DNA of 64,000 nt from Chryseobacterium ginsenosidimutans. GTDB taxonomy: Bacteria; Bacteroidota; Bacteroidia; Flavobacteriales; Weeksellaceae. The notes under the pieces were generated by a model. It was not told where the DNA came from and did not search any database. It saw only the letters and a list, made by a program, of their open reading frames with translations. Position numbers and translations under genes: made by a program. This document shows positions 43,893 through 52,730 of the stretch, piece after piece; the stretch's first letter is position 1; each line of letters starts with the position of its first letter. The stretch covers positions 1,674,001 through 1,738,000 of the forward strand of contig NZ_JANUCO010000001.1 of NCBI RefSeq assembly GCF_024807225.1, read 5' to 3'.

Positions 43893-45275
43893 CTATGCTT
43901 TTCTAAACTTCTTCTTTTTCTTCCAAGGCGCATTTTTCTGCACATCTCCCGCCATAATACATCCGTAAGGCATCACTTCATCCAACACTTCACAAAGTCC
44001 GTATTCTTCAATCTGAGCTCTTACATTTTTGGCACTTTTATAAGCGGTTGGAAGTTCAGAAATATCAATTTCATTCGAGAAAAAACGGATATCCAATCCT
44101 TGAGTTTCTTCTTCAAAAACTTCCTCAATGGTTTTATGAGCCAACGATTTTTTATGCTGCGTTCTGCTGAAATTTCTTCCGGCTCCGTGTGGTGCAAAAC
44201 CTAGATTTCTCTCATTGGTTTTTCCCTGAACGATCAAAACCGGTTCCGACATATTCAACGGAATCAATCTTGGTCCCGTAATATCCGGCATAAATTTATC
44301 GTCCAAAGGCGTTGCTCCTTTTGCATGGTAAAATAAATCCCCGTCCTTGAAAACGAAATTATGTTCATTCCAATATCTATCCTGTTTTTCGATTTCCATT
44401 TTATGTAAAATCGCGTCGTGAATAGAAGTATGGTTTTCTTTTGTCCATGTTCTTATCAATTGCAACGCTTCCCAATACGATTTTCCTTCTTCGGTTTCAT
44501 AAGGAATCCATGCGTTTTCTCTTAATGTTTCAGGCGAAATTTCTAGTCTGAATCTGTTTGCGATTTTCATTCCTTTATCATACAAAGCCGCTCCCGGAGC
44601 TCTCGATCCATGGTGAGTGACCAACATGGTGTTTCCTGTATTTTTAGAAATTCCGACAAATAAGAAATGGTTTCCGTCACCTTGAGTTCCCATATGAGAA
44701 CGGGCGATGCTGATTAATTTTTCATCATTTAAAAAATCATTTTCTCTGAAGGCATCCATTAATTCCTGAGACATTTCCATTTGCTCACCTCTCGGTCTTC
44801 CTCCGTATCCGAAATGCGTGATTGAATGTGCGGCATCCAAAACGTCTTTCGGATCAGCTTTTCCAAAATCTGTCAACATCACTGAACAACAAATATCTGC
44901 GCTATGAAATCCCGGATGAATGGCATTTTTCGCCACAACAACTCCACCAACGGGAATCTGACCAACCGGACCTGTAGGACAAGCATCGGGCATGATTGCT
45001 CCATTAATTAAAGTTGGCGTTTTCATCAAAACTTTCATCGTGTTGATTACTTTTTCCACGTTTTCATTTTCACTTTCGTGTTCCGCTCTGATGTTGATGA
45101 TAAAATCTTTGGGCGTTTCATGAAGCGGAATCAATTCCGGTTGTTTGAATTGTTCTAAATATGCTGTGATTTGATTTTCATCTAATTTATTTTCGTTGAT
45201 ATGTTCAATCGCTTCTTTGAACCATTTTGCCGATCTATATCCTAATTCTATTAAGTTGTTTCCGTTAAATTCCAT
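43893..45275 (-). CDS. rtcB: RNA-splicing/repair ligase RtcB
   Basis: RtcB joins 2',3'-cyclic phosphate and 5'-OH RNA ends with GTP and Mn2+. The 460 residues show the metal site AIHPGFHSADICCSVM (Asp and Cys at about 128-131), GTQGDGNHFLFVG, VTHHGSRAPGAALYDKG and the guanylylation region PHGAGRNFSRTQH. The SADICCS variant differs from the usual DIxCG and marks a bacterial subgroup. The C-terminus is very basic (KKKKKFRKA). It is divergent from hopJ by 97 bp. It is probably controlled by the WYL regulator at 45859, analogous to RtcR elsewhere. Confidence 0.93.
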   Translation of the reverse strand: MEFNGNNLIELGYRSAKWFKEAIEHINENKLDENQITAYLEQFKQPELIPLHETPKDFIINIRAEHESENENVEKVINTMKVLMKTPTLINGAIMPDACPTGPVGQIPVGGVVVAKNAIHPGFHSADICCSVMLTDFGKADPKDVLDAAHSITHFGYGGRPRGEQMEMSQELMDAFRENDFLNDEKLISIARSHMGTQGDGNHFLFVGISKNTGNTMLVTHHGSRAPGAALYDKGMKIANRFRLEISPETLRENAWIPYETEEGKSYWEALQLIRTWTKENHTSIHDAILHKMEIEKQDRYWNEHNFVFKDGDLFYHAKGATPLDDKFMPDITGPRLIPLNMSEPVLIVQGKTNERNLGFAPHGAGRNFSRTQHKKSLAHKTIEEVFEEETQGLDIRFFSNEIDISELPTAYKSAKNVRAQIEEYGLCEVLDEVMPYGCIMAGDVQKNAPWKKKKKFRKA

Positions 45276-45323
45276 GTTCTTTCATTTTCTTGATGCAAAG
45301 TAATGGGCTTGTTGCGCAATAAT

Positions 45324-45356
45324 TTTGCGTAGATGAAATTATTTTGATTATTTTTG
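45324..45356 (+). promoter_or_regulatory. Promoter of the HopJ gene
   Basis: TTTG (45324-45327), 21-bp spacer, TATTTTTG (45349-45356), 16 bp before the ATG. Confidence 0.65.
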
Positions 45357-45372
45357 AAAAAAATTAAATAAG

Positions 45373-45705
45373 ATGTTATTTGAACAGTTAGAAAAATCAG
45401 CGGAAGAAATTCAGTTTAAAGAAGTAATTGCATTTATTGATGAACATTATGATTTTACTCCAACAAAATTCATCAACGGAAATACTGTAAATGAAGCTGA
45501 CCAAAATAACGGTTCGTGCAAAGTTTTCAGTTTTGGAAAGCTGAATGATTTGTCTAAAGATGAGGTTTTGAGTCTTTTCGGAGATTTTTACAGAGAAGAT
45601 GTCTTGAAAAATCCTGCAGGAACGGATCACCAAAATATCAGAAACTTCATAGAGTTCGGTTGGGACGGGATTTCTTTTAAGGGTGAAGCTTTGAAGAGAA
45701 AATAA
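45373..45705 (+). CDS. HopJ type III effector family protein
   Basis: The 110-residue protein matches PF08888: FKEVIAFIDEHYDFTPTKFINGNTVNEADQNNGSCKVFSFGKLNDLSKDEVLSLFGDFYREDVLKNPAGTDHQNIRNFIEFGWDGISF. The family name comes from a Pseudomonas effector, but most members are housekeeping-like proteins in bacteria without type III secretion. There is no signal or membrane segment, so it is cytoplasmic. It has its own promoter. Its function is unknown; placement beside rtcB may be incidental. Confidence 0.88.
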   Translation: MLFEQLEKSAEEIQFKEVIAFIDEHYDFTPTKFINGNTVNEADQNNGSCKVFSFGKLNDLSKDEVLSLFGDFYREDVLKNPAGTDHQNIRNFIEFGWDGISFKGEALKRK

Positions 45706-45741
45706 TTTTCGTTAGAAACTAAGCTTCAAACTAATCACAAT

Positions 45742-45812
45742 TTTGTCATTCCGTAGGAATCTAGGCGATTAAATTAGTATAAACATTGTCTGGATTCCTA
45801 CGGAATGACAAA
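45742..45812. repeat. Intergenic hairpin repeat with 20-bp perfect arms
   Basis: TTTGTCATTCCGTAGGAATC (45742-45761) is exactly inverted at 45793-45812, with a 31-bp loop. It resembles a REP or palindromic MITE. A partial relative lies near 32385 (GCAATGACAAAG). Confidence 0.75.
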
Positions 45813-45858
45813 GTGGCTGTTGAAAAATGAAATGTAAATATTAAAAAAACACAACACC

Positions 45859-46878
45859 ATGTCATCCAACAAAAACGCCCTTATCCGCTACAAAACCCTA
45901 GATAAATGTCTTAAAAATAAATATCGGCAATACACTTTGGAAGATTTAATTGATGAATGTTCCGAAGCTTTGTTTGAATTTGAAGGAAAGGAATCTTTTG
46001 TCAGCAAACGAACGGTACAGCTCGATCTGCAGAATATGCGCAGTGAAAAATTCGGGTATGAAGCGCCGATTGAAGTTTACGAAAGAAAATATTACCGATA
46101 CAGCGACCCAGATTACAGTATTCATAACATTTCGGTGAATGAAAGTGACCTGAAAGCGATGAATAATGCGGTGCAGATTTTAAAACAATTCAAAGATTTT
46201 TCGATGTTTAAGGAAATGAATGGAGTGATTCAAAAACTGGAGGATTCTATTCATGCGACGAGCCAGAAATCGATTATTCATCTGGATAAAAACGAGCAGC
46301 TGAAAGGCTTGGAATATATTGATATTCTGTATGATGCGATTTTAAACAAGAAAGTATTAAAGATTGGTTATAAAAGTTTTAAAGCCAGAGAATCCGATTC
46401 TTATATTATTCATCCGCAATTGTTGAAGGAGTTTAATAACCGTTGGTTTTTGATATGTTCTAATAAACAATATGTTTACAATTTGGCGTTGGATAGAATG
46501 GAAAACATTCAGATCGAAGAAAAGGTTGATTATATTGATATGAATCTCGATGGTGACGAATATTTTAAAGATATTGTTGGCGTGAGTGTTTCTCCGACAA
46601 TGGCTCCGAGAAATATTGTGTTTTTTGTAGATTCTTACAATGCTCCGTATGTGAAAACGAAGCCTTTACATAACAGTCAAGAAATTGTGAGCGAATCTAA
46701 TGAAGGAACGATGTTTAAAATCTGTGTTCAGTTAAACTTCGAGCTGGAAAGACTTTTATTGGGTTTCGGCGAGTCTTTGATTGTCCATAAACCACGAAAA
46801 CTAAGAATAAGGCTTGAAGAAAAATTTAAAGCAGGAATGAAAAATTATGAAAATCTGATTATTCCGGATGAAGATTAA
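45859..46878 (+). CDS. WYL-domain transcriptional regulator
   Basis: The 339-residue protein has an N-terminal helix-turn-helix region (LIRYKTLDKCLKNKYRQYTLEDLIDECSEALFEFEGKESFVSKRTVQLDLQNMRS) and a C-terminal WYL domain (about 145-225: LKIGYKSFKARESDSYIIHPQLLKEFNNRWFLICSN) followed by a WCX extension. WYL regulators sense nucleic acids or nucleotides and often control defence and RNA-repair genes. It sits 0.6 kb from rtcB in divergent orientation and is the natural candidate to control the rtcB and nucleotidyltransferase genes. Confidence 0.88.
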   Translation: MSSNKNALIRYKTLDKCLKNKYRQYTLEDLIDECSEALFEFEGKESFVSKRTVQLDLQNMRSEKFGYEAPIEVYERKYYRYSDPDYSIHNISVNESDLKAMNNAVQILKQFKDFSMFKEMNGVIQKLEDSIHATSQKSIIHLDKNEQLKGLEYIDILYDAILNKKVLKIGYKSFKARESDSYIIHPQLLKEFNNRWFLICSNKQYVYNLALDRMENIQIEEKVDYIDMNLDGDEYFKDIVGVSVSPTMAPRNIVFFVDSYNAPYVKTKPLHNSQEIVSESNEGTMFKICVQLNFELERLLLGFGESLIVHKPRKLRIRLEEKFKAGMKNYENLIIPDED

Positions 46879-46975
46879 TTAATTTATTGATGATTTTTTA
46901 TCTATCGGCTTAAAAATATTCACTATTATAAAATGGCTTGAAAATTGTAATAATTAATTCATAAAAATAAACATT

Positions 46976-47113
46976 ATGAAATCTAGAATATTAAAAGCCG
47001 TAATAGCCATCGTAGCACCTTTGGTTGTTGAATATATCGTCAAGAAAATATCAGAAAAACTGGATAAAAAACAACAGGAAACTGAGCCAAAACAACTTCC
47101 TGCATCCAACTAA
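46976..47113 (+). CDS. Small membrane-associated protein, 45 residues
   Basis: From ATG 46976 a short frame reads MKSRILKAVIAIVAPLVVEY and then IVKKISEKLDKKQQETEPKQ up to a stop at 47113. It has one hydrophobic helix (about 6-22) followed by a charged coiled-coil-like tail. It is followed at 23 bp by a good terminator, which supports a real transcript. It resembles small single-span proteins common in Chryseobacterium. Function is unknown. Confidence 0.65.
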   Translation: MKSRILKAVIAIVAPLVVEYIVKKISEKLDKKQQETEPKQLPASN

Positions 47114-47135
47114 AGTAGTTAGTTTAAAATTATAG

Positions 47136-47169
47136 AAAAGAGACTGTTCATTTGTAACAGTCTCTTTTT
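47136..47169 (+). terminator. Terminator after the 45-residue gene
   Basis: AAAAGAGACTGTT / AACAGTCTCTTTTT arms with a short loop and T tail. Confidence 0.85.
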
Positions 47170-47275
47170 ATGTTTTTTTTGAAGCAAAGATTTATTTTTT
47201 TACTGTATATTTTTATGGAGTAAAGAATTGAATGAATAAAATATTTGCGTTAAAAAATTTTAAATATTCCAAAAA

Positions 47276-48461
47276 TCAGACAAAATCATAAATACCATTT
47301 TTCCAACCGAGAACTTTAGAAGAATCAGCTTTCAGCCAGTTTTTAAGAACAGTTGCGTAGACTTTCCTGAAATCTTCGGTATAAATTAAATCTCCTTCAT
47401 TCAGATTAGTTAAATCCGGAAGCGGGTTCAAAAGTCCTTTTTTCTTCAAACCGCCACCGATGAAAAACATTTGATTTGCCGTTCCGTGATCGGTTCCGTT
47501 GCTTGCATTTTGGGCAACTCTTCTGCCGAATTCCGAGAAAGTCATTAACAAAATATCCTCAAAAAGTCCGTTGCTTTTCATATCGGCAACGAAAGATTTT
47601 ACGGCTTCATTGATGTCTCCGAACAATTTTTGCTGTCTTTCATTTTGATTGACGTGCGTATCAAAACTTCCGATAGAAAGGTAATAAACTCTTGTATTAA
47701 TGTCAGATTTTATAAGAGAAGCAACGGTTTTAAAATCTTTTCCCAACTGAGAATTCGGATAAGTCTGCTCTGTTTTTTTTGATTTACTTTTTTCGAAAAT
47801 ATAATCAGCGTTATTAATCGTAGAACCCAAAGTCTGGTACAAATAAGAAACCGTTTCGTCATCATGATGATGGTCGTACAACGATTTGAAATATTTTTCC
47901 TGACTGGTTTGATACAGCCTTTTCGGATCTTTAAAGGCAAATGCTTTATTATTTTCACCTTTTAAAGCTAAACTCAGCATATCATCAACTTCCAAAGCCT
48001 GAGTCGGATGGTCGCATTTGTAACATTCTTCATCCAAAAATCTTCCCAACCAGCCGGTTTCCAGATATTCGTCGCTTTTACTTGCAGAATGCCAAATATC
48101 CATGCTTCGGAAGTGGGATTTGTCGGGATTGGGATAACCGACATTATTCAAAATTGAAAGTTCGCCGTTATCATGCAGTTTCTTTGAAATAGGAGAGAGC
48201 AGGATTGATGCCCGTTTCGTCATTCAGTCGCAAAGAATTTTGGATGGCTATTTTGTTTCTTTCTTTAAAATAGATGTCGTTTCGGGTAGGAATGATCGTG
48301 TTCAAACCATCATTTCCGCCTATGAATTGAAGCACAATCAATATTTTTTGATTGGGTTCTAAAGCTTCATCGAATGTCATTGCTTTCAAAAAATTCGGCA
48401 TCAATAAAGATGCTGTAGCCAATGAACTTATTTTTAGAAAGTCTCTTCTTTTGATTAACAT
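47276..48461 (-). pseudogene. DUF1501 (sulfatase-like) secreted protein, frameshifted
   Basis: The reconstructed 394-residue protein begins with a twin-arginine-like signal (MLIKRRDFLKISSLATASLL) and the DUF1501 signatures QFIGGNDGLNTIIP, NVGYPNPDKSHFRSMDIWHSA, SIGSFDTHVNQ, MTFSEFGRRVAQNASNGTDHG and FIGGGLKKKG. The fold is alkaline-phosphatase/sulfatase-like. The frame breaks at 48177-48183 (AGTTTCT on plus). Removing one base gives NPALSYFKELHDNGELSILN, a perfect join. It follows the DUF1800 gene by about 70 bp on the same strand; the two families are usually paired and act together in the periplasm in an unknown process. Confidence 0.88.
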
Positions 48462-48530
48462 AGAGTTGGGTTTTAGGGTAAAGATTGTAGGTTGCAGGTT
48501 AGCTATCGGCTAAAATCTGCGACCTAAAAA

Positions 48531-49913
48531 CTACATTAACTGATATTCTGGTGTTGACATTAGATTAATGACCTTCATTTTCACACTGTTGTCGGAGAAA
48601 TTTTTCACCGAACTCATATCCAAAGATTTTGAATTCTGAATTAAATAATCTTCAACATTTTTTCCGCTAAATATCTTTTCCACACGAGCCCAATCGATCG
48701 TAATATTGGGGTTTTTAAAACTTTTCGTCAATGTATTGGTGTTATTTTTCATTCCCATATCCAGATCATCATCTTCTTTCGGACGATAATCGAGCGGACG
48801 TAAACCCGACCAGATCTGAGGAATTTGAAGTCTCAACATTAAAGTGGAGCTATCGATCCACGATTTTCCGTTTGGCCAACCCGCAACATTGGGTGGATAC
48901 AGCAACATTTGCCCCAATAATTTCTGATAAACGATAAGATTTTCCGGATTTTGAATGTTCATAGGAAGCGTTCTCATCATTCCTGCCATTAATTCAATCG
49001 GTGATTTTATTCTGTTGCCAATATTTTTTTGATCATAAAACCATGAGCTTGAAAAAATATCCATCATGAGCTTTTTGATGTCGTAGTTTGATTGGTAAAA
49101 ACTATCACTTAACTTATTTACAATGACTTCATCTATATTTTCATTAACGAAAAATTTGTAAATTTTAGTGGTAATGAATTTTGCAGTCGCTTTTTGCTCA
49201 AGAATAATATTTAAAGCATCAGTTCCTGTAAAACTGCCTGTTTTTCCGAGGAAATTTTTTGTGCCTTCATCATGAAGTTTTTTTCTTTCTACAAAATTTC
49301 CTTCTTTATCGTAACCCCACCCTGTAAAAGCTCTTGCGCCTTCTCTGATGTCTTTTTCGGTGTAATTTCCTCGTCCCATCGTGAAAAGTTCCATGACTTC
49401 ACGGGCGAAATTTTCATTGGGATGGTCTTTTTTATTTTGTTGATTATTTAAAAAGTTCAACATAGCAGGAGCTTGGCTCACTTCAAATAAAAGATCTTTG
49501 AAATTTCCCAGCGCATTTTTTCGGATAACATTTAAAATCTGCCTGTTGAATCGCGGATTTACCACTCTCGACGCAAAATGTCCGTGCCAGAAAAACGCCA
49601 TTTTTTCTCTTAACTGTTCTTTGCTGTTGACCATTTTGTCGAGAAAATTAAGATTCAGTTCTTCATTTTGTTCCCGGTTGATTCGCTGCATTTCCTTCTT
49701 CTTTTCAGCCGGAGCTTTGTCATTCATGTAATCAACGGTTTCTGCAATATCGGGCGTATCGTAATTAATGTAAAGAAATGTTTCTTCTTTAAACAAATCA
49801 TTAATCAACGTTTTGCTATCCTTATTTTTGAGATCTTCAAGCTGGTTGATTCCTGCGCCAAAGCCTGCACGCCAGAGAAGATGCTTATTATTGATGAGTG
49901 ATGAAGCTGTCAT
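48531..49913 (-). CDS. DUF1800 family protein
   Basis: The 460-residue protein is intact and matches PF08811: HLLWRAGFGAGINQLEDL at the start, REKMAFFWHGHFASRV, NFAREVMELFTMGRGNYTEKDIREGARAFTGW (about 168-200), HDEGTKNFLGKTGSFTG and MLLYPPNVAGWPNGKSWID. It is a large helical protein found next to DUF1501 genes across bacteria, as here. There is no obvious signal peptide, whereas the DUF1501 partner has one. The biochemical role is unknown. Confidence 0.92.
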   Translation of the reverse strand: MTASSLINNKHLLWRAGFGAGINQLEDLKNKDSKTLINDLFKEETFLYINYDTPDIAETVDYMNDKAPAEKKKEMQRINREQNEELNLNFLDKMVNSKEQLREKMAFFWHGHFASRVVNPRFNRQILNVIRKNALGNFKDLLFEVSQAPAMLNFLNNQQNKKDHPNENFAREVMELFTMGRGNYTEKDIREGARAFTGWGYDKEGNFVERKKLHDEGTKNFLGKTGSFTGTDALNIILEQKATAKFITTKIYKFFVNENIDEVIVNKLSDSFYQSNYDIKKLMMDIFSSSWFYDQKNIGNRIKSPIELMAGMMRTLPMNIQNPENLIVYQKLLGQMLLYPPNVAGWPNGKSWIDSSTLMLRLQIPQIWSGLRPLDYRPKEDDDLDMGMKNNTNTLTKSFKNPNITIDWARVEKIFSGKNVEDYLIQNSKSLDMSSVKNFSDNSVKMKVINLMSTPEYQLM

Positions 49914-50204
49914 GTTACTACTTTGTTTTTGGATGTTTTTGGTGGAGGAAGGTTAAATTAATAACGGTTAAGAATTGTTAATATTGCCGTTTTCAGTCGG
50001 TTTTTGCCGATATATTAGCTTTCAGATTTAAATGGATTCTTTACAATTCTGAATTTATTTAAACATTTATTTAAATTTTAACGAAATTTAATTAATTGAT
50101 ATTCATTATTTTGTGATTTTAATCAATGTTAAAATTAAACAGACGACTTTCCTTGGCACGATTTTTACATCTTCCAGCTTAGTAAAATTAAAAAAATAAG
50201 AGTT

Positions 50205-50768
50205 ATGAAAATGTTTAAACAAGCAATTTTATTTGCCGGCATTTTGACTGCAGGAGCATTGAGTGCACAGAGCGCACAGATGAACAATATGATTAAGGTG
50301 GGAGCAAATGTAGGTTTAGCAGTTCCATCTGACAACACTTCTATGGCAGTAGGTGTAGATGTGGCATATCAGAACCTTATTACTCCGGGTTTCGGTTTAG
50401 GTATTGCAACAGGATATACTCATTATTTTGGTAAAGAAAATAACGGATATGATAATAATGATGTAGGAGTAGTTCCTGTAGGTGCTTTGATTAGAATTTA
50501 TCCGAAACAGATGGGATTTTATTTCGGAACTGATATCGGTTACGGTTTCCTTGTAGGTGATGATAAAGTAGCAACAAACTCTACACTCGACAGACCGGAT
50601 GGTGGTTTCTACATCAAACCGGAGATCGGATATCACAACCAAAGCTGGAATTTCTTTGTGCAATATCAGAAAGTTTTTGTAGGAAGCAAAGGCGATTTGC
50701 CTAATCAGGACTATAATGTGGGAAACATTGGAGTCGGATTTTCTTACAATATTCCATTAGGGAAGTAG
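50205..50768 (+). CDS. Outer-membrane beta-barrel protein, 187 residues
   Basis: A signal peptide (MKMFKQAILFAGILTAGALSAQ) is followed by an eight-strand-type small barrel: KVGANVGLAVPSDNTSMAVGVDVAYQNL, GFGLGIATGYTHYFG, VVPVGALIRIYPKQMGFYFGTDIGYGFLVG, WNFFVQYQKVFVG and IGVGFSYNIPLGK at the C-terminus. It fits OmpW/PF13568-like small porins of Bacteroidetes. It is monocistronic with about 290 bp of AT-rich upstream DNA. Its function is unknown. Confidence 0.8.
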   Translation: MKMFKQAILFAGILTAGALSAQSAQMNNMIKVGANVGLAVPSDNTSMAVGVDVAYQNLITPGFGLGIATGYTHYFGKENNGYDNNDVGVVPVGALIRIYPKQMGFYFGTDIGYGFLVGDDKVATNSTLDRPDGGFYIKPEIGYHNQSWNFFVQYQKVFVGSKGDLPNQDYNVGNIGVGFSYNIPLGK

Positions 50769-50882
50769 TTAGATTTAAATATAAGCAATTATTAGCCAAA
50801 CCTTTTCTGTTTTTTGAGAAGGTTTTTTATTTCTAACGAAAATTTACGAAAACTATTATTATATTTGATAAAATTTGAGGTT

Positions 50883-51932
50883 ATGATTTTAAATCCAAAA
50901 TTTCCACTTTATTTACCGGGAGTAAAAAACGGGAACAATGATAATGTATCTATCATTGGTGCAAACCTTCGCGAAGATATGACAACTTTAGGCTATTTTG
51001 TTTCTAGTAACGGAGGTCTTGAGATTAAAATCCAACATAATTATCCTACCAAAGAATATGCTTCTTTTGCAGATATTTTAAAAAAGTTTATTCAGGATAA
51101 CCAACTGGAGAATGTGAAAAGATTGGGAATGGCAGTTCCCGGACCAGTCATCAACGGGAAAAGTCACCCTGCGAGATTAGGCTGGAGTCTTGATGTAGAA
51201 GAATTTAAAAGAGATTTTCAATTTGAAAGAATAGATATGCTTAATGACCAGGAAGCTTCGGCTTACGGTATGGCAATTCTGGAAGATGCAGATCTGGATC
51301 CTATCTACACAAGCGGTCACCTTGAAAATGGAAACGTGGCGATCTTAGCACCTGGAAATGGGTTGGGTGAAGCCGGATATTTCTTTGACGGGAAATATTT
51401 AAGACCATTTGCAACAGAAGGAGGTCATTCGGAATTTTCTCCGAGAACCAATGTTGAGGTTGAATTCTATCAGTTCTTAAACAACATCTACGGAATTGTA
51501 AGTTGGGAGAATGTTTTATCTAAAGGCGGTTTATTCAATATTTACAGATTCTTGAGAGACGTAAAAAGGCATCCTGAACCAGAATGGCTATCGGAAAGAC
51601 TTACAAACGGAGACTTTCTTCAGGAAATTTATAAGGCAGCCATAGAAGATGATGTACTGATCTGTAAAATTGCATTGGATACCTTCATTGAATTCTTGGC
51701 TAGAGAAGCTAATAACCTTACTTTAAAGCTAAAGGCGACAGGAGGTTTATTAATTGCAGGAGATATTCCTCAGGAAATCAGAGAATATATTAATAAAGAC
51801 AAATTCTACGAAAAATATAAGATCAGCGATAAAATGGAAGAGATGTTGAGAAACATCCCAATCTACCTGATTAAGAATAAAAATACAGCATTGAACGGAG
51901 CGGCACTCTATACCGCTTATTATCAAGACTAA
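50883..51932 (+). CDS. glk: Glucokinase
   Basis: The 349-residue protein matches the Glk family (PF02685): RLGMAVPGPVINGKSHPARLGWSLD, LNDQEASAYGMAIL, AILAPGNGLGEAGYFFDGKYLRPFATEGGHSEFSPRTNVEVEFYQFL, ENVLSKGGLFNIYRFL and NTALNGAALYTAY. The phosphate-binding APGNGLGEA and the EGGHSEF glucose site are intact. It phosphorylates glucose with ATP in the cytoplasm. I chose ATG 50883 because a TATATTTG -7 box lies at 50860-50867; a frame from 50814 would start upstream of it. A terminator follows. Confidence 0.93.
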   Translation: MILNPKFPLYLPGVKNGNNDNVSIIGANLREDMTTLGYFVSSNGGLEIKIQHNYPTKEYASFADILKKFIQDNQLENVKRLGMAVPGPVINGKSHPARLGWSLDVEEFKRDFQFERIDMLNDQEASAYGMAILEDADLDPIYTSGHLENGNVAILAPGNGLGEAGYFFDGKYLRPFATEGGHSEFSPRTNVEVEFYQFLNNIYGIVSWENVLSKGGLFNIYRFLRDVKRHPEPEWLSERLTNGDFLQEIYKAAIEDDVLICKIALDTFIEFLAREANNLTLKLKATGGLLIAGDIPQEIREYINKDKFYEKYKISDKMEEMLRNIPIYLIKNKNTALNGAALYTAYYQD

Positions 51933-51937
51933 AACTT

Positions 51938-51965
51938 AAACTCCGAAGAAATTCGGAGTTTTTTA
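51938..51965 (+). terminator. glk terminator
   Basis: AAACTCCGAA / TTCGGAGTTT arms with T tail. Confidence 0.88.
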
Positions 51966-51999
51966 TTGGATGATATTATTTATAAAAATAATTGTTTTT

Positions 52000-52045
52000 A
52001 TTGATGTACATCAATGAAATCTATTAGACAAGTTACTTACATTTG
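52000..52045 (+). promoter_or_regulatory. yceI promoter with FNR-type palindrome
   Basis: A perfect 16-bp palindrome ATTGATGTACATCAAT (52000-52015) contains the FNR consensus TTGATnnnnATCAA. The -7 box TACATTTG follows at 52038-52045. If transcription starts near 52050 the palindrome centres at about -42, the class II activator position, replacing the -33 box. Confidence 0.7.
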
Positions 52046-52084
52046 CATCAGTAAATAACAAACAAGTAAATAACTTTTTATTCA

Positions 52085-52652
52085 ATGAAAAAAATATTTT
52101 TATTAGCAGTTTTAGCTAGTGGTTTAGCATTCGGACAATCAAAAAAAGTAGTTAGTTCTGATGTTCAGTGGTGGGGATACAAGATTGCAAAATCTGAAGC
52201 AAGTTCTCATACAGGTACTGTAAAAGTAAAATCTGGTGATATGGTAATGAAAGGAAACCAATTGGTAGGTGGTTTCTTTCGTTTTAGATATGACCTCTAT
52301 CACTTCTACAGATCTTACAGGTGAATACCAACAAAAATTAAACGGTCACCTTAAGAATGGAGATTTCTTCGAGGTTGAAAAATTCCCTACTGCAACTTTC
52401 AAAATTACTGGAGTAAAGAAAAACAACGATAAAGTGTATACTTCTTTAGTAACAGGAAACCTTACAGTAAAAGGAAAAACTAACGCAATTTCTTTCCCTG
52501 CTAAGATTTCTTATGCAAACGGAGCAGTTAGTTTAATGTCAAATAAATTTGCGATCGACAGACAAAAATTCGATGTTGCTTACAAATCTACAATGCAAGA
52601 TGTTCTTGTGAAAGATGACATGGATTTGCTTGTAAAAGTGACAGCAAAATAA
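52085..52652 (+). pseudogene. YceI-family periplasmic protein 1, frameshifted
   Basis: The reconstructed 188-residue protein has a signal peptide (MKKIFLLAVLASGLAFGQ) and the YceI lipocalin-like barrel: VQWWGYKIAKSEASSHTGTVKVKSG, LDMTSITSTDLTGEYQQKLNGHLKNGDFFEVEKFPTATFKIT, GNLTVKGKTNAISFPAKI. YceI proteins bind polyisoprenoids. The frame breaks at 52271-52277 (GGTTTCT). Removing one T reads LVGGSFVLDMTSIT, the conserved family stretch. An FNR-type palindrome upstream suggests oxygen or redox control. A paralogue follows 78 bp downstream. Confidence 0.88.
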
Positions 52653-52672
52653 TTTAATCAAAAAAAGATTGT

Positions 52673-52703
52673 TAAAAGTGTAGAAGTTCTACACTTTTTT
52701 TTA
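52673..52703 (+). terminator. Terminator between the two yceI genes
   Basis: AAAAGTGTAGA / TCTACACTTTT arms, T tail. Confidence 0.85.
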
Positions 52704-52730
52704 TTTTTGTTGAATTGTAAATAAAAAAGA

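Noticed and set aside
45373..45705. Evidence for a type III secretion system from the HopJ-family gene
   Set aside because: The family is widespread in bacteria without such systems, and no secretion genes are in the window.
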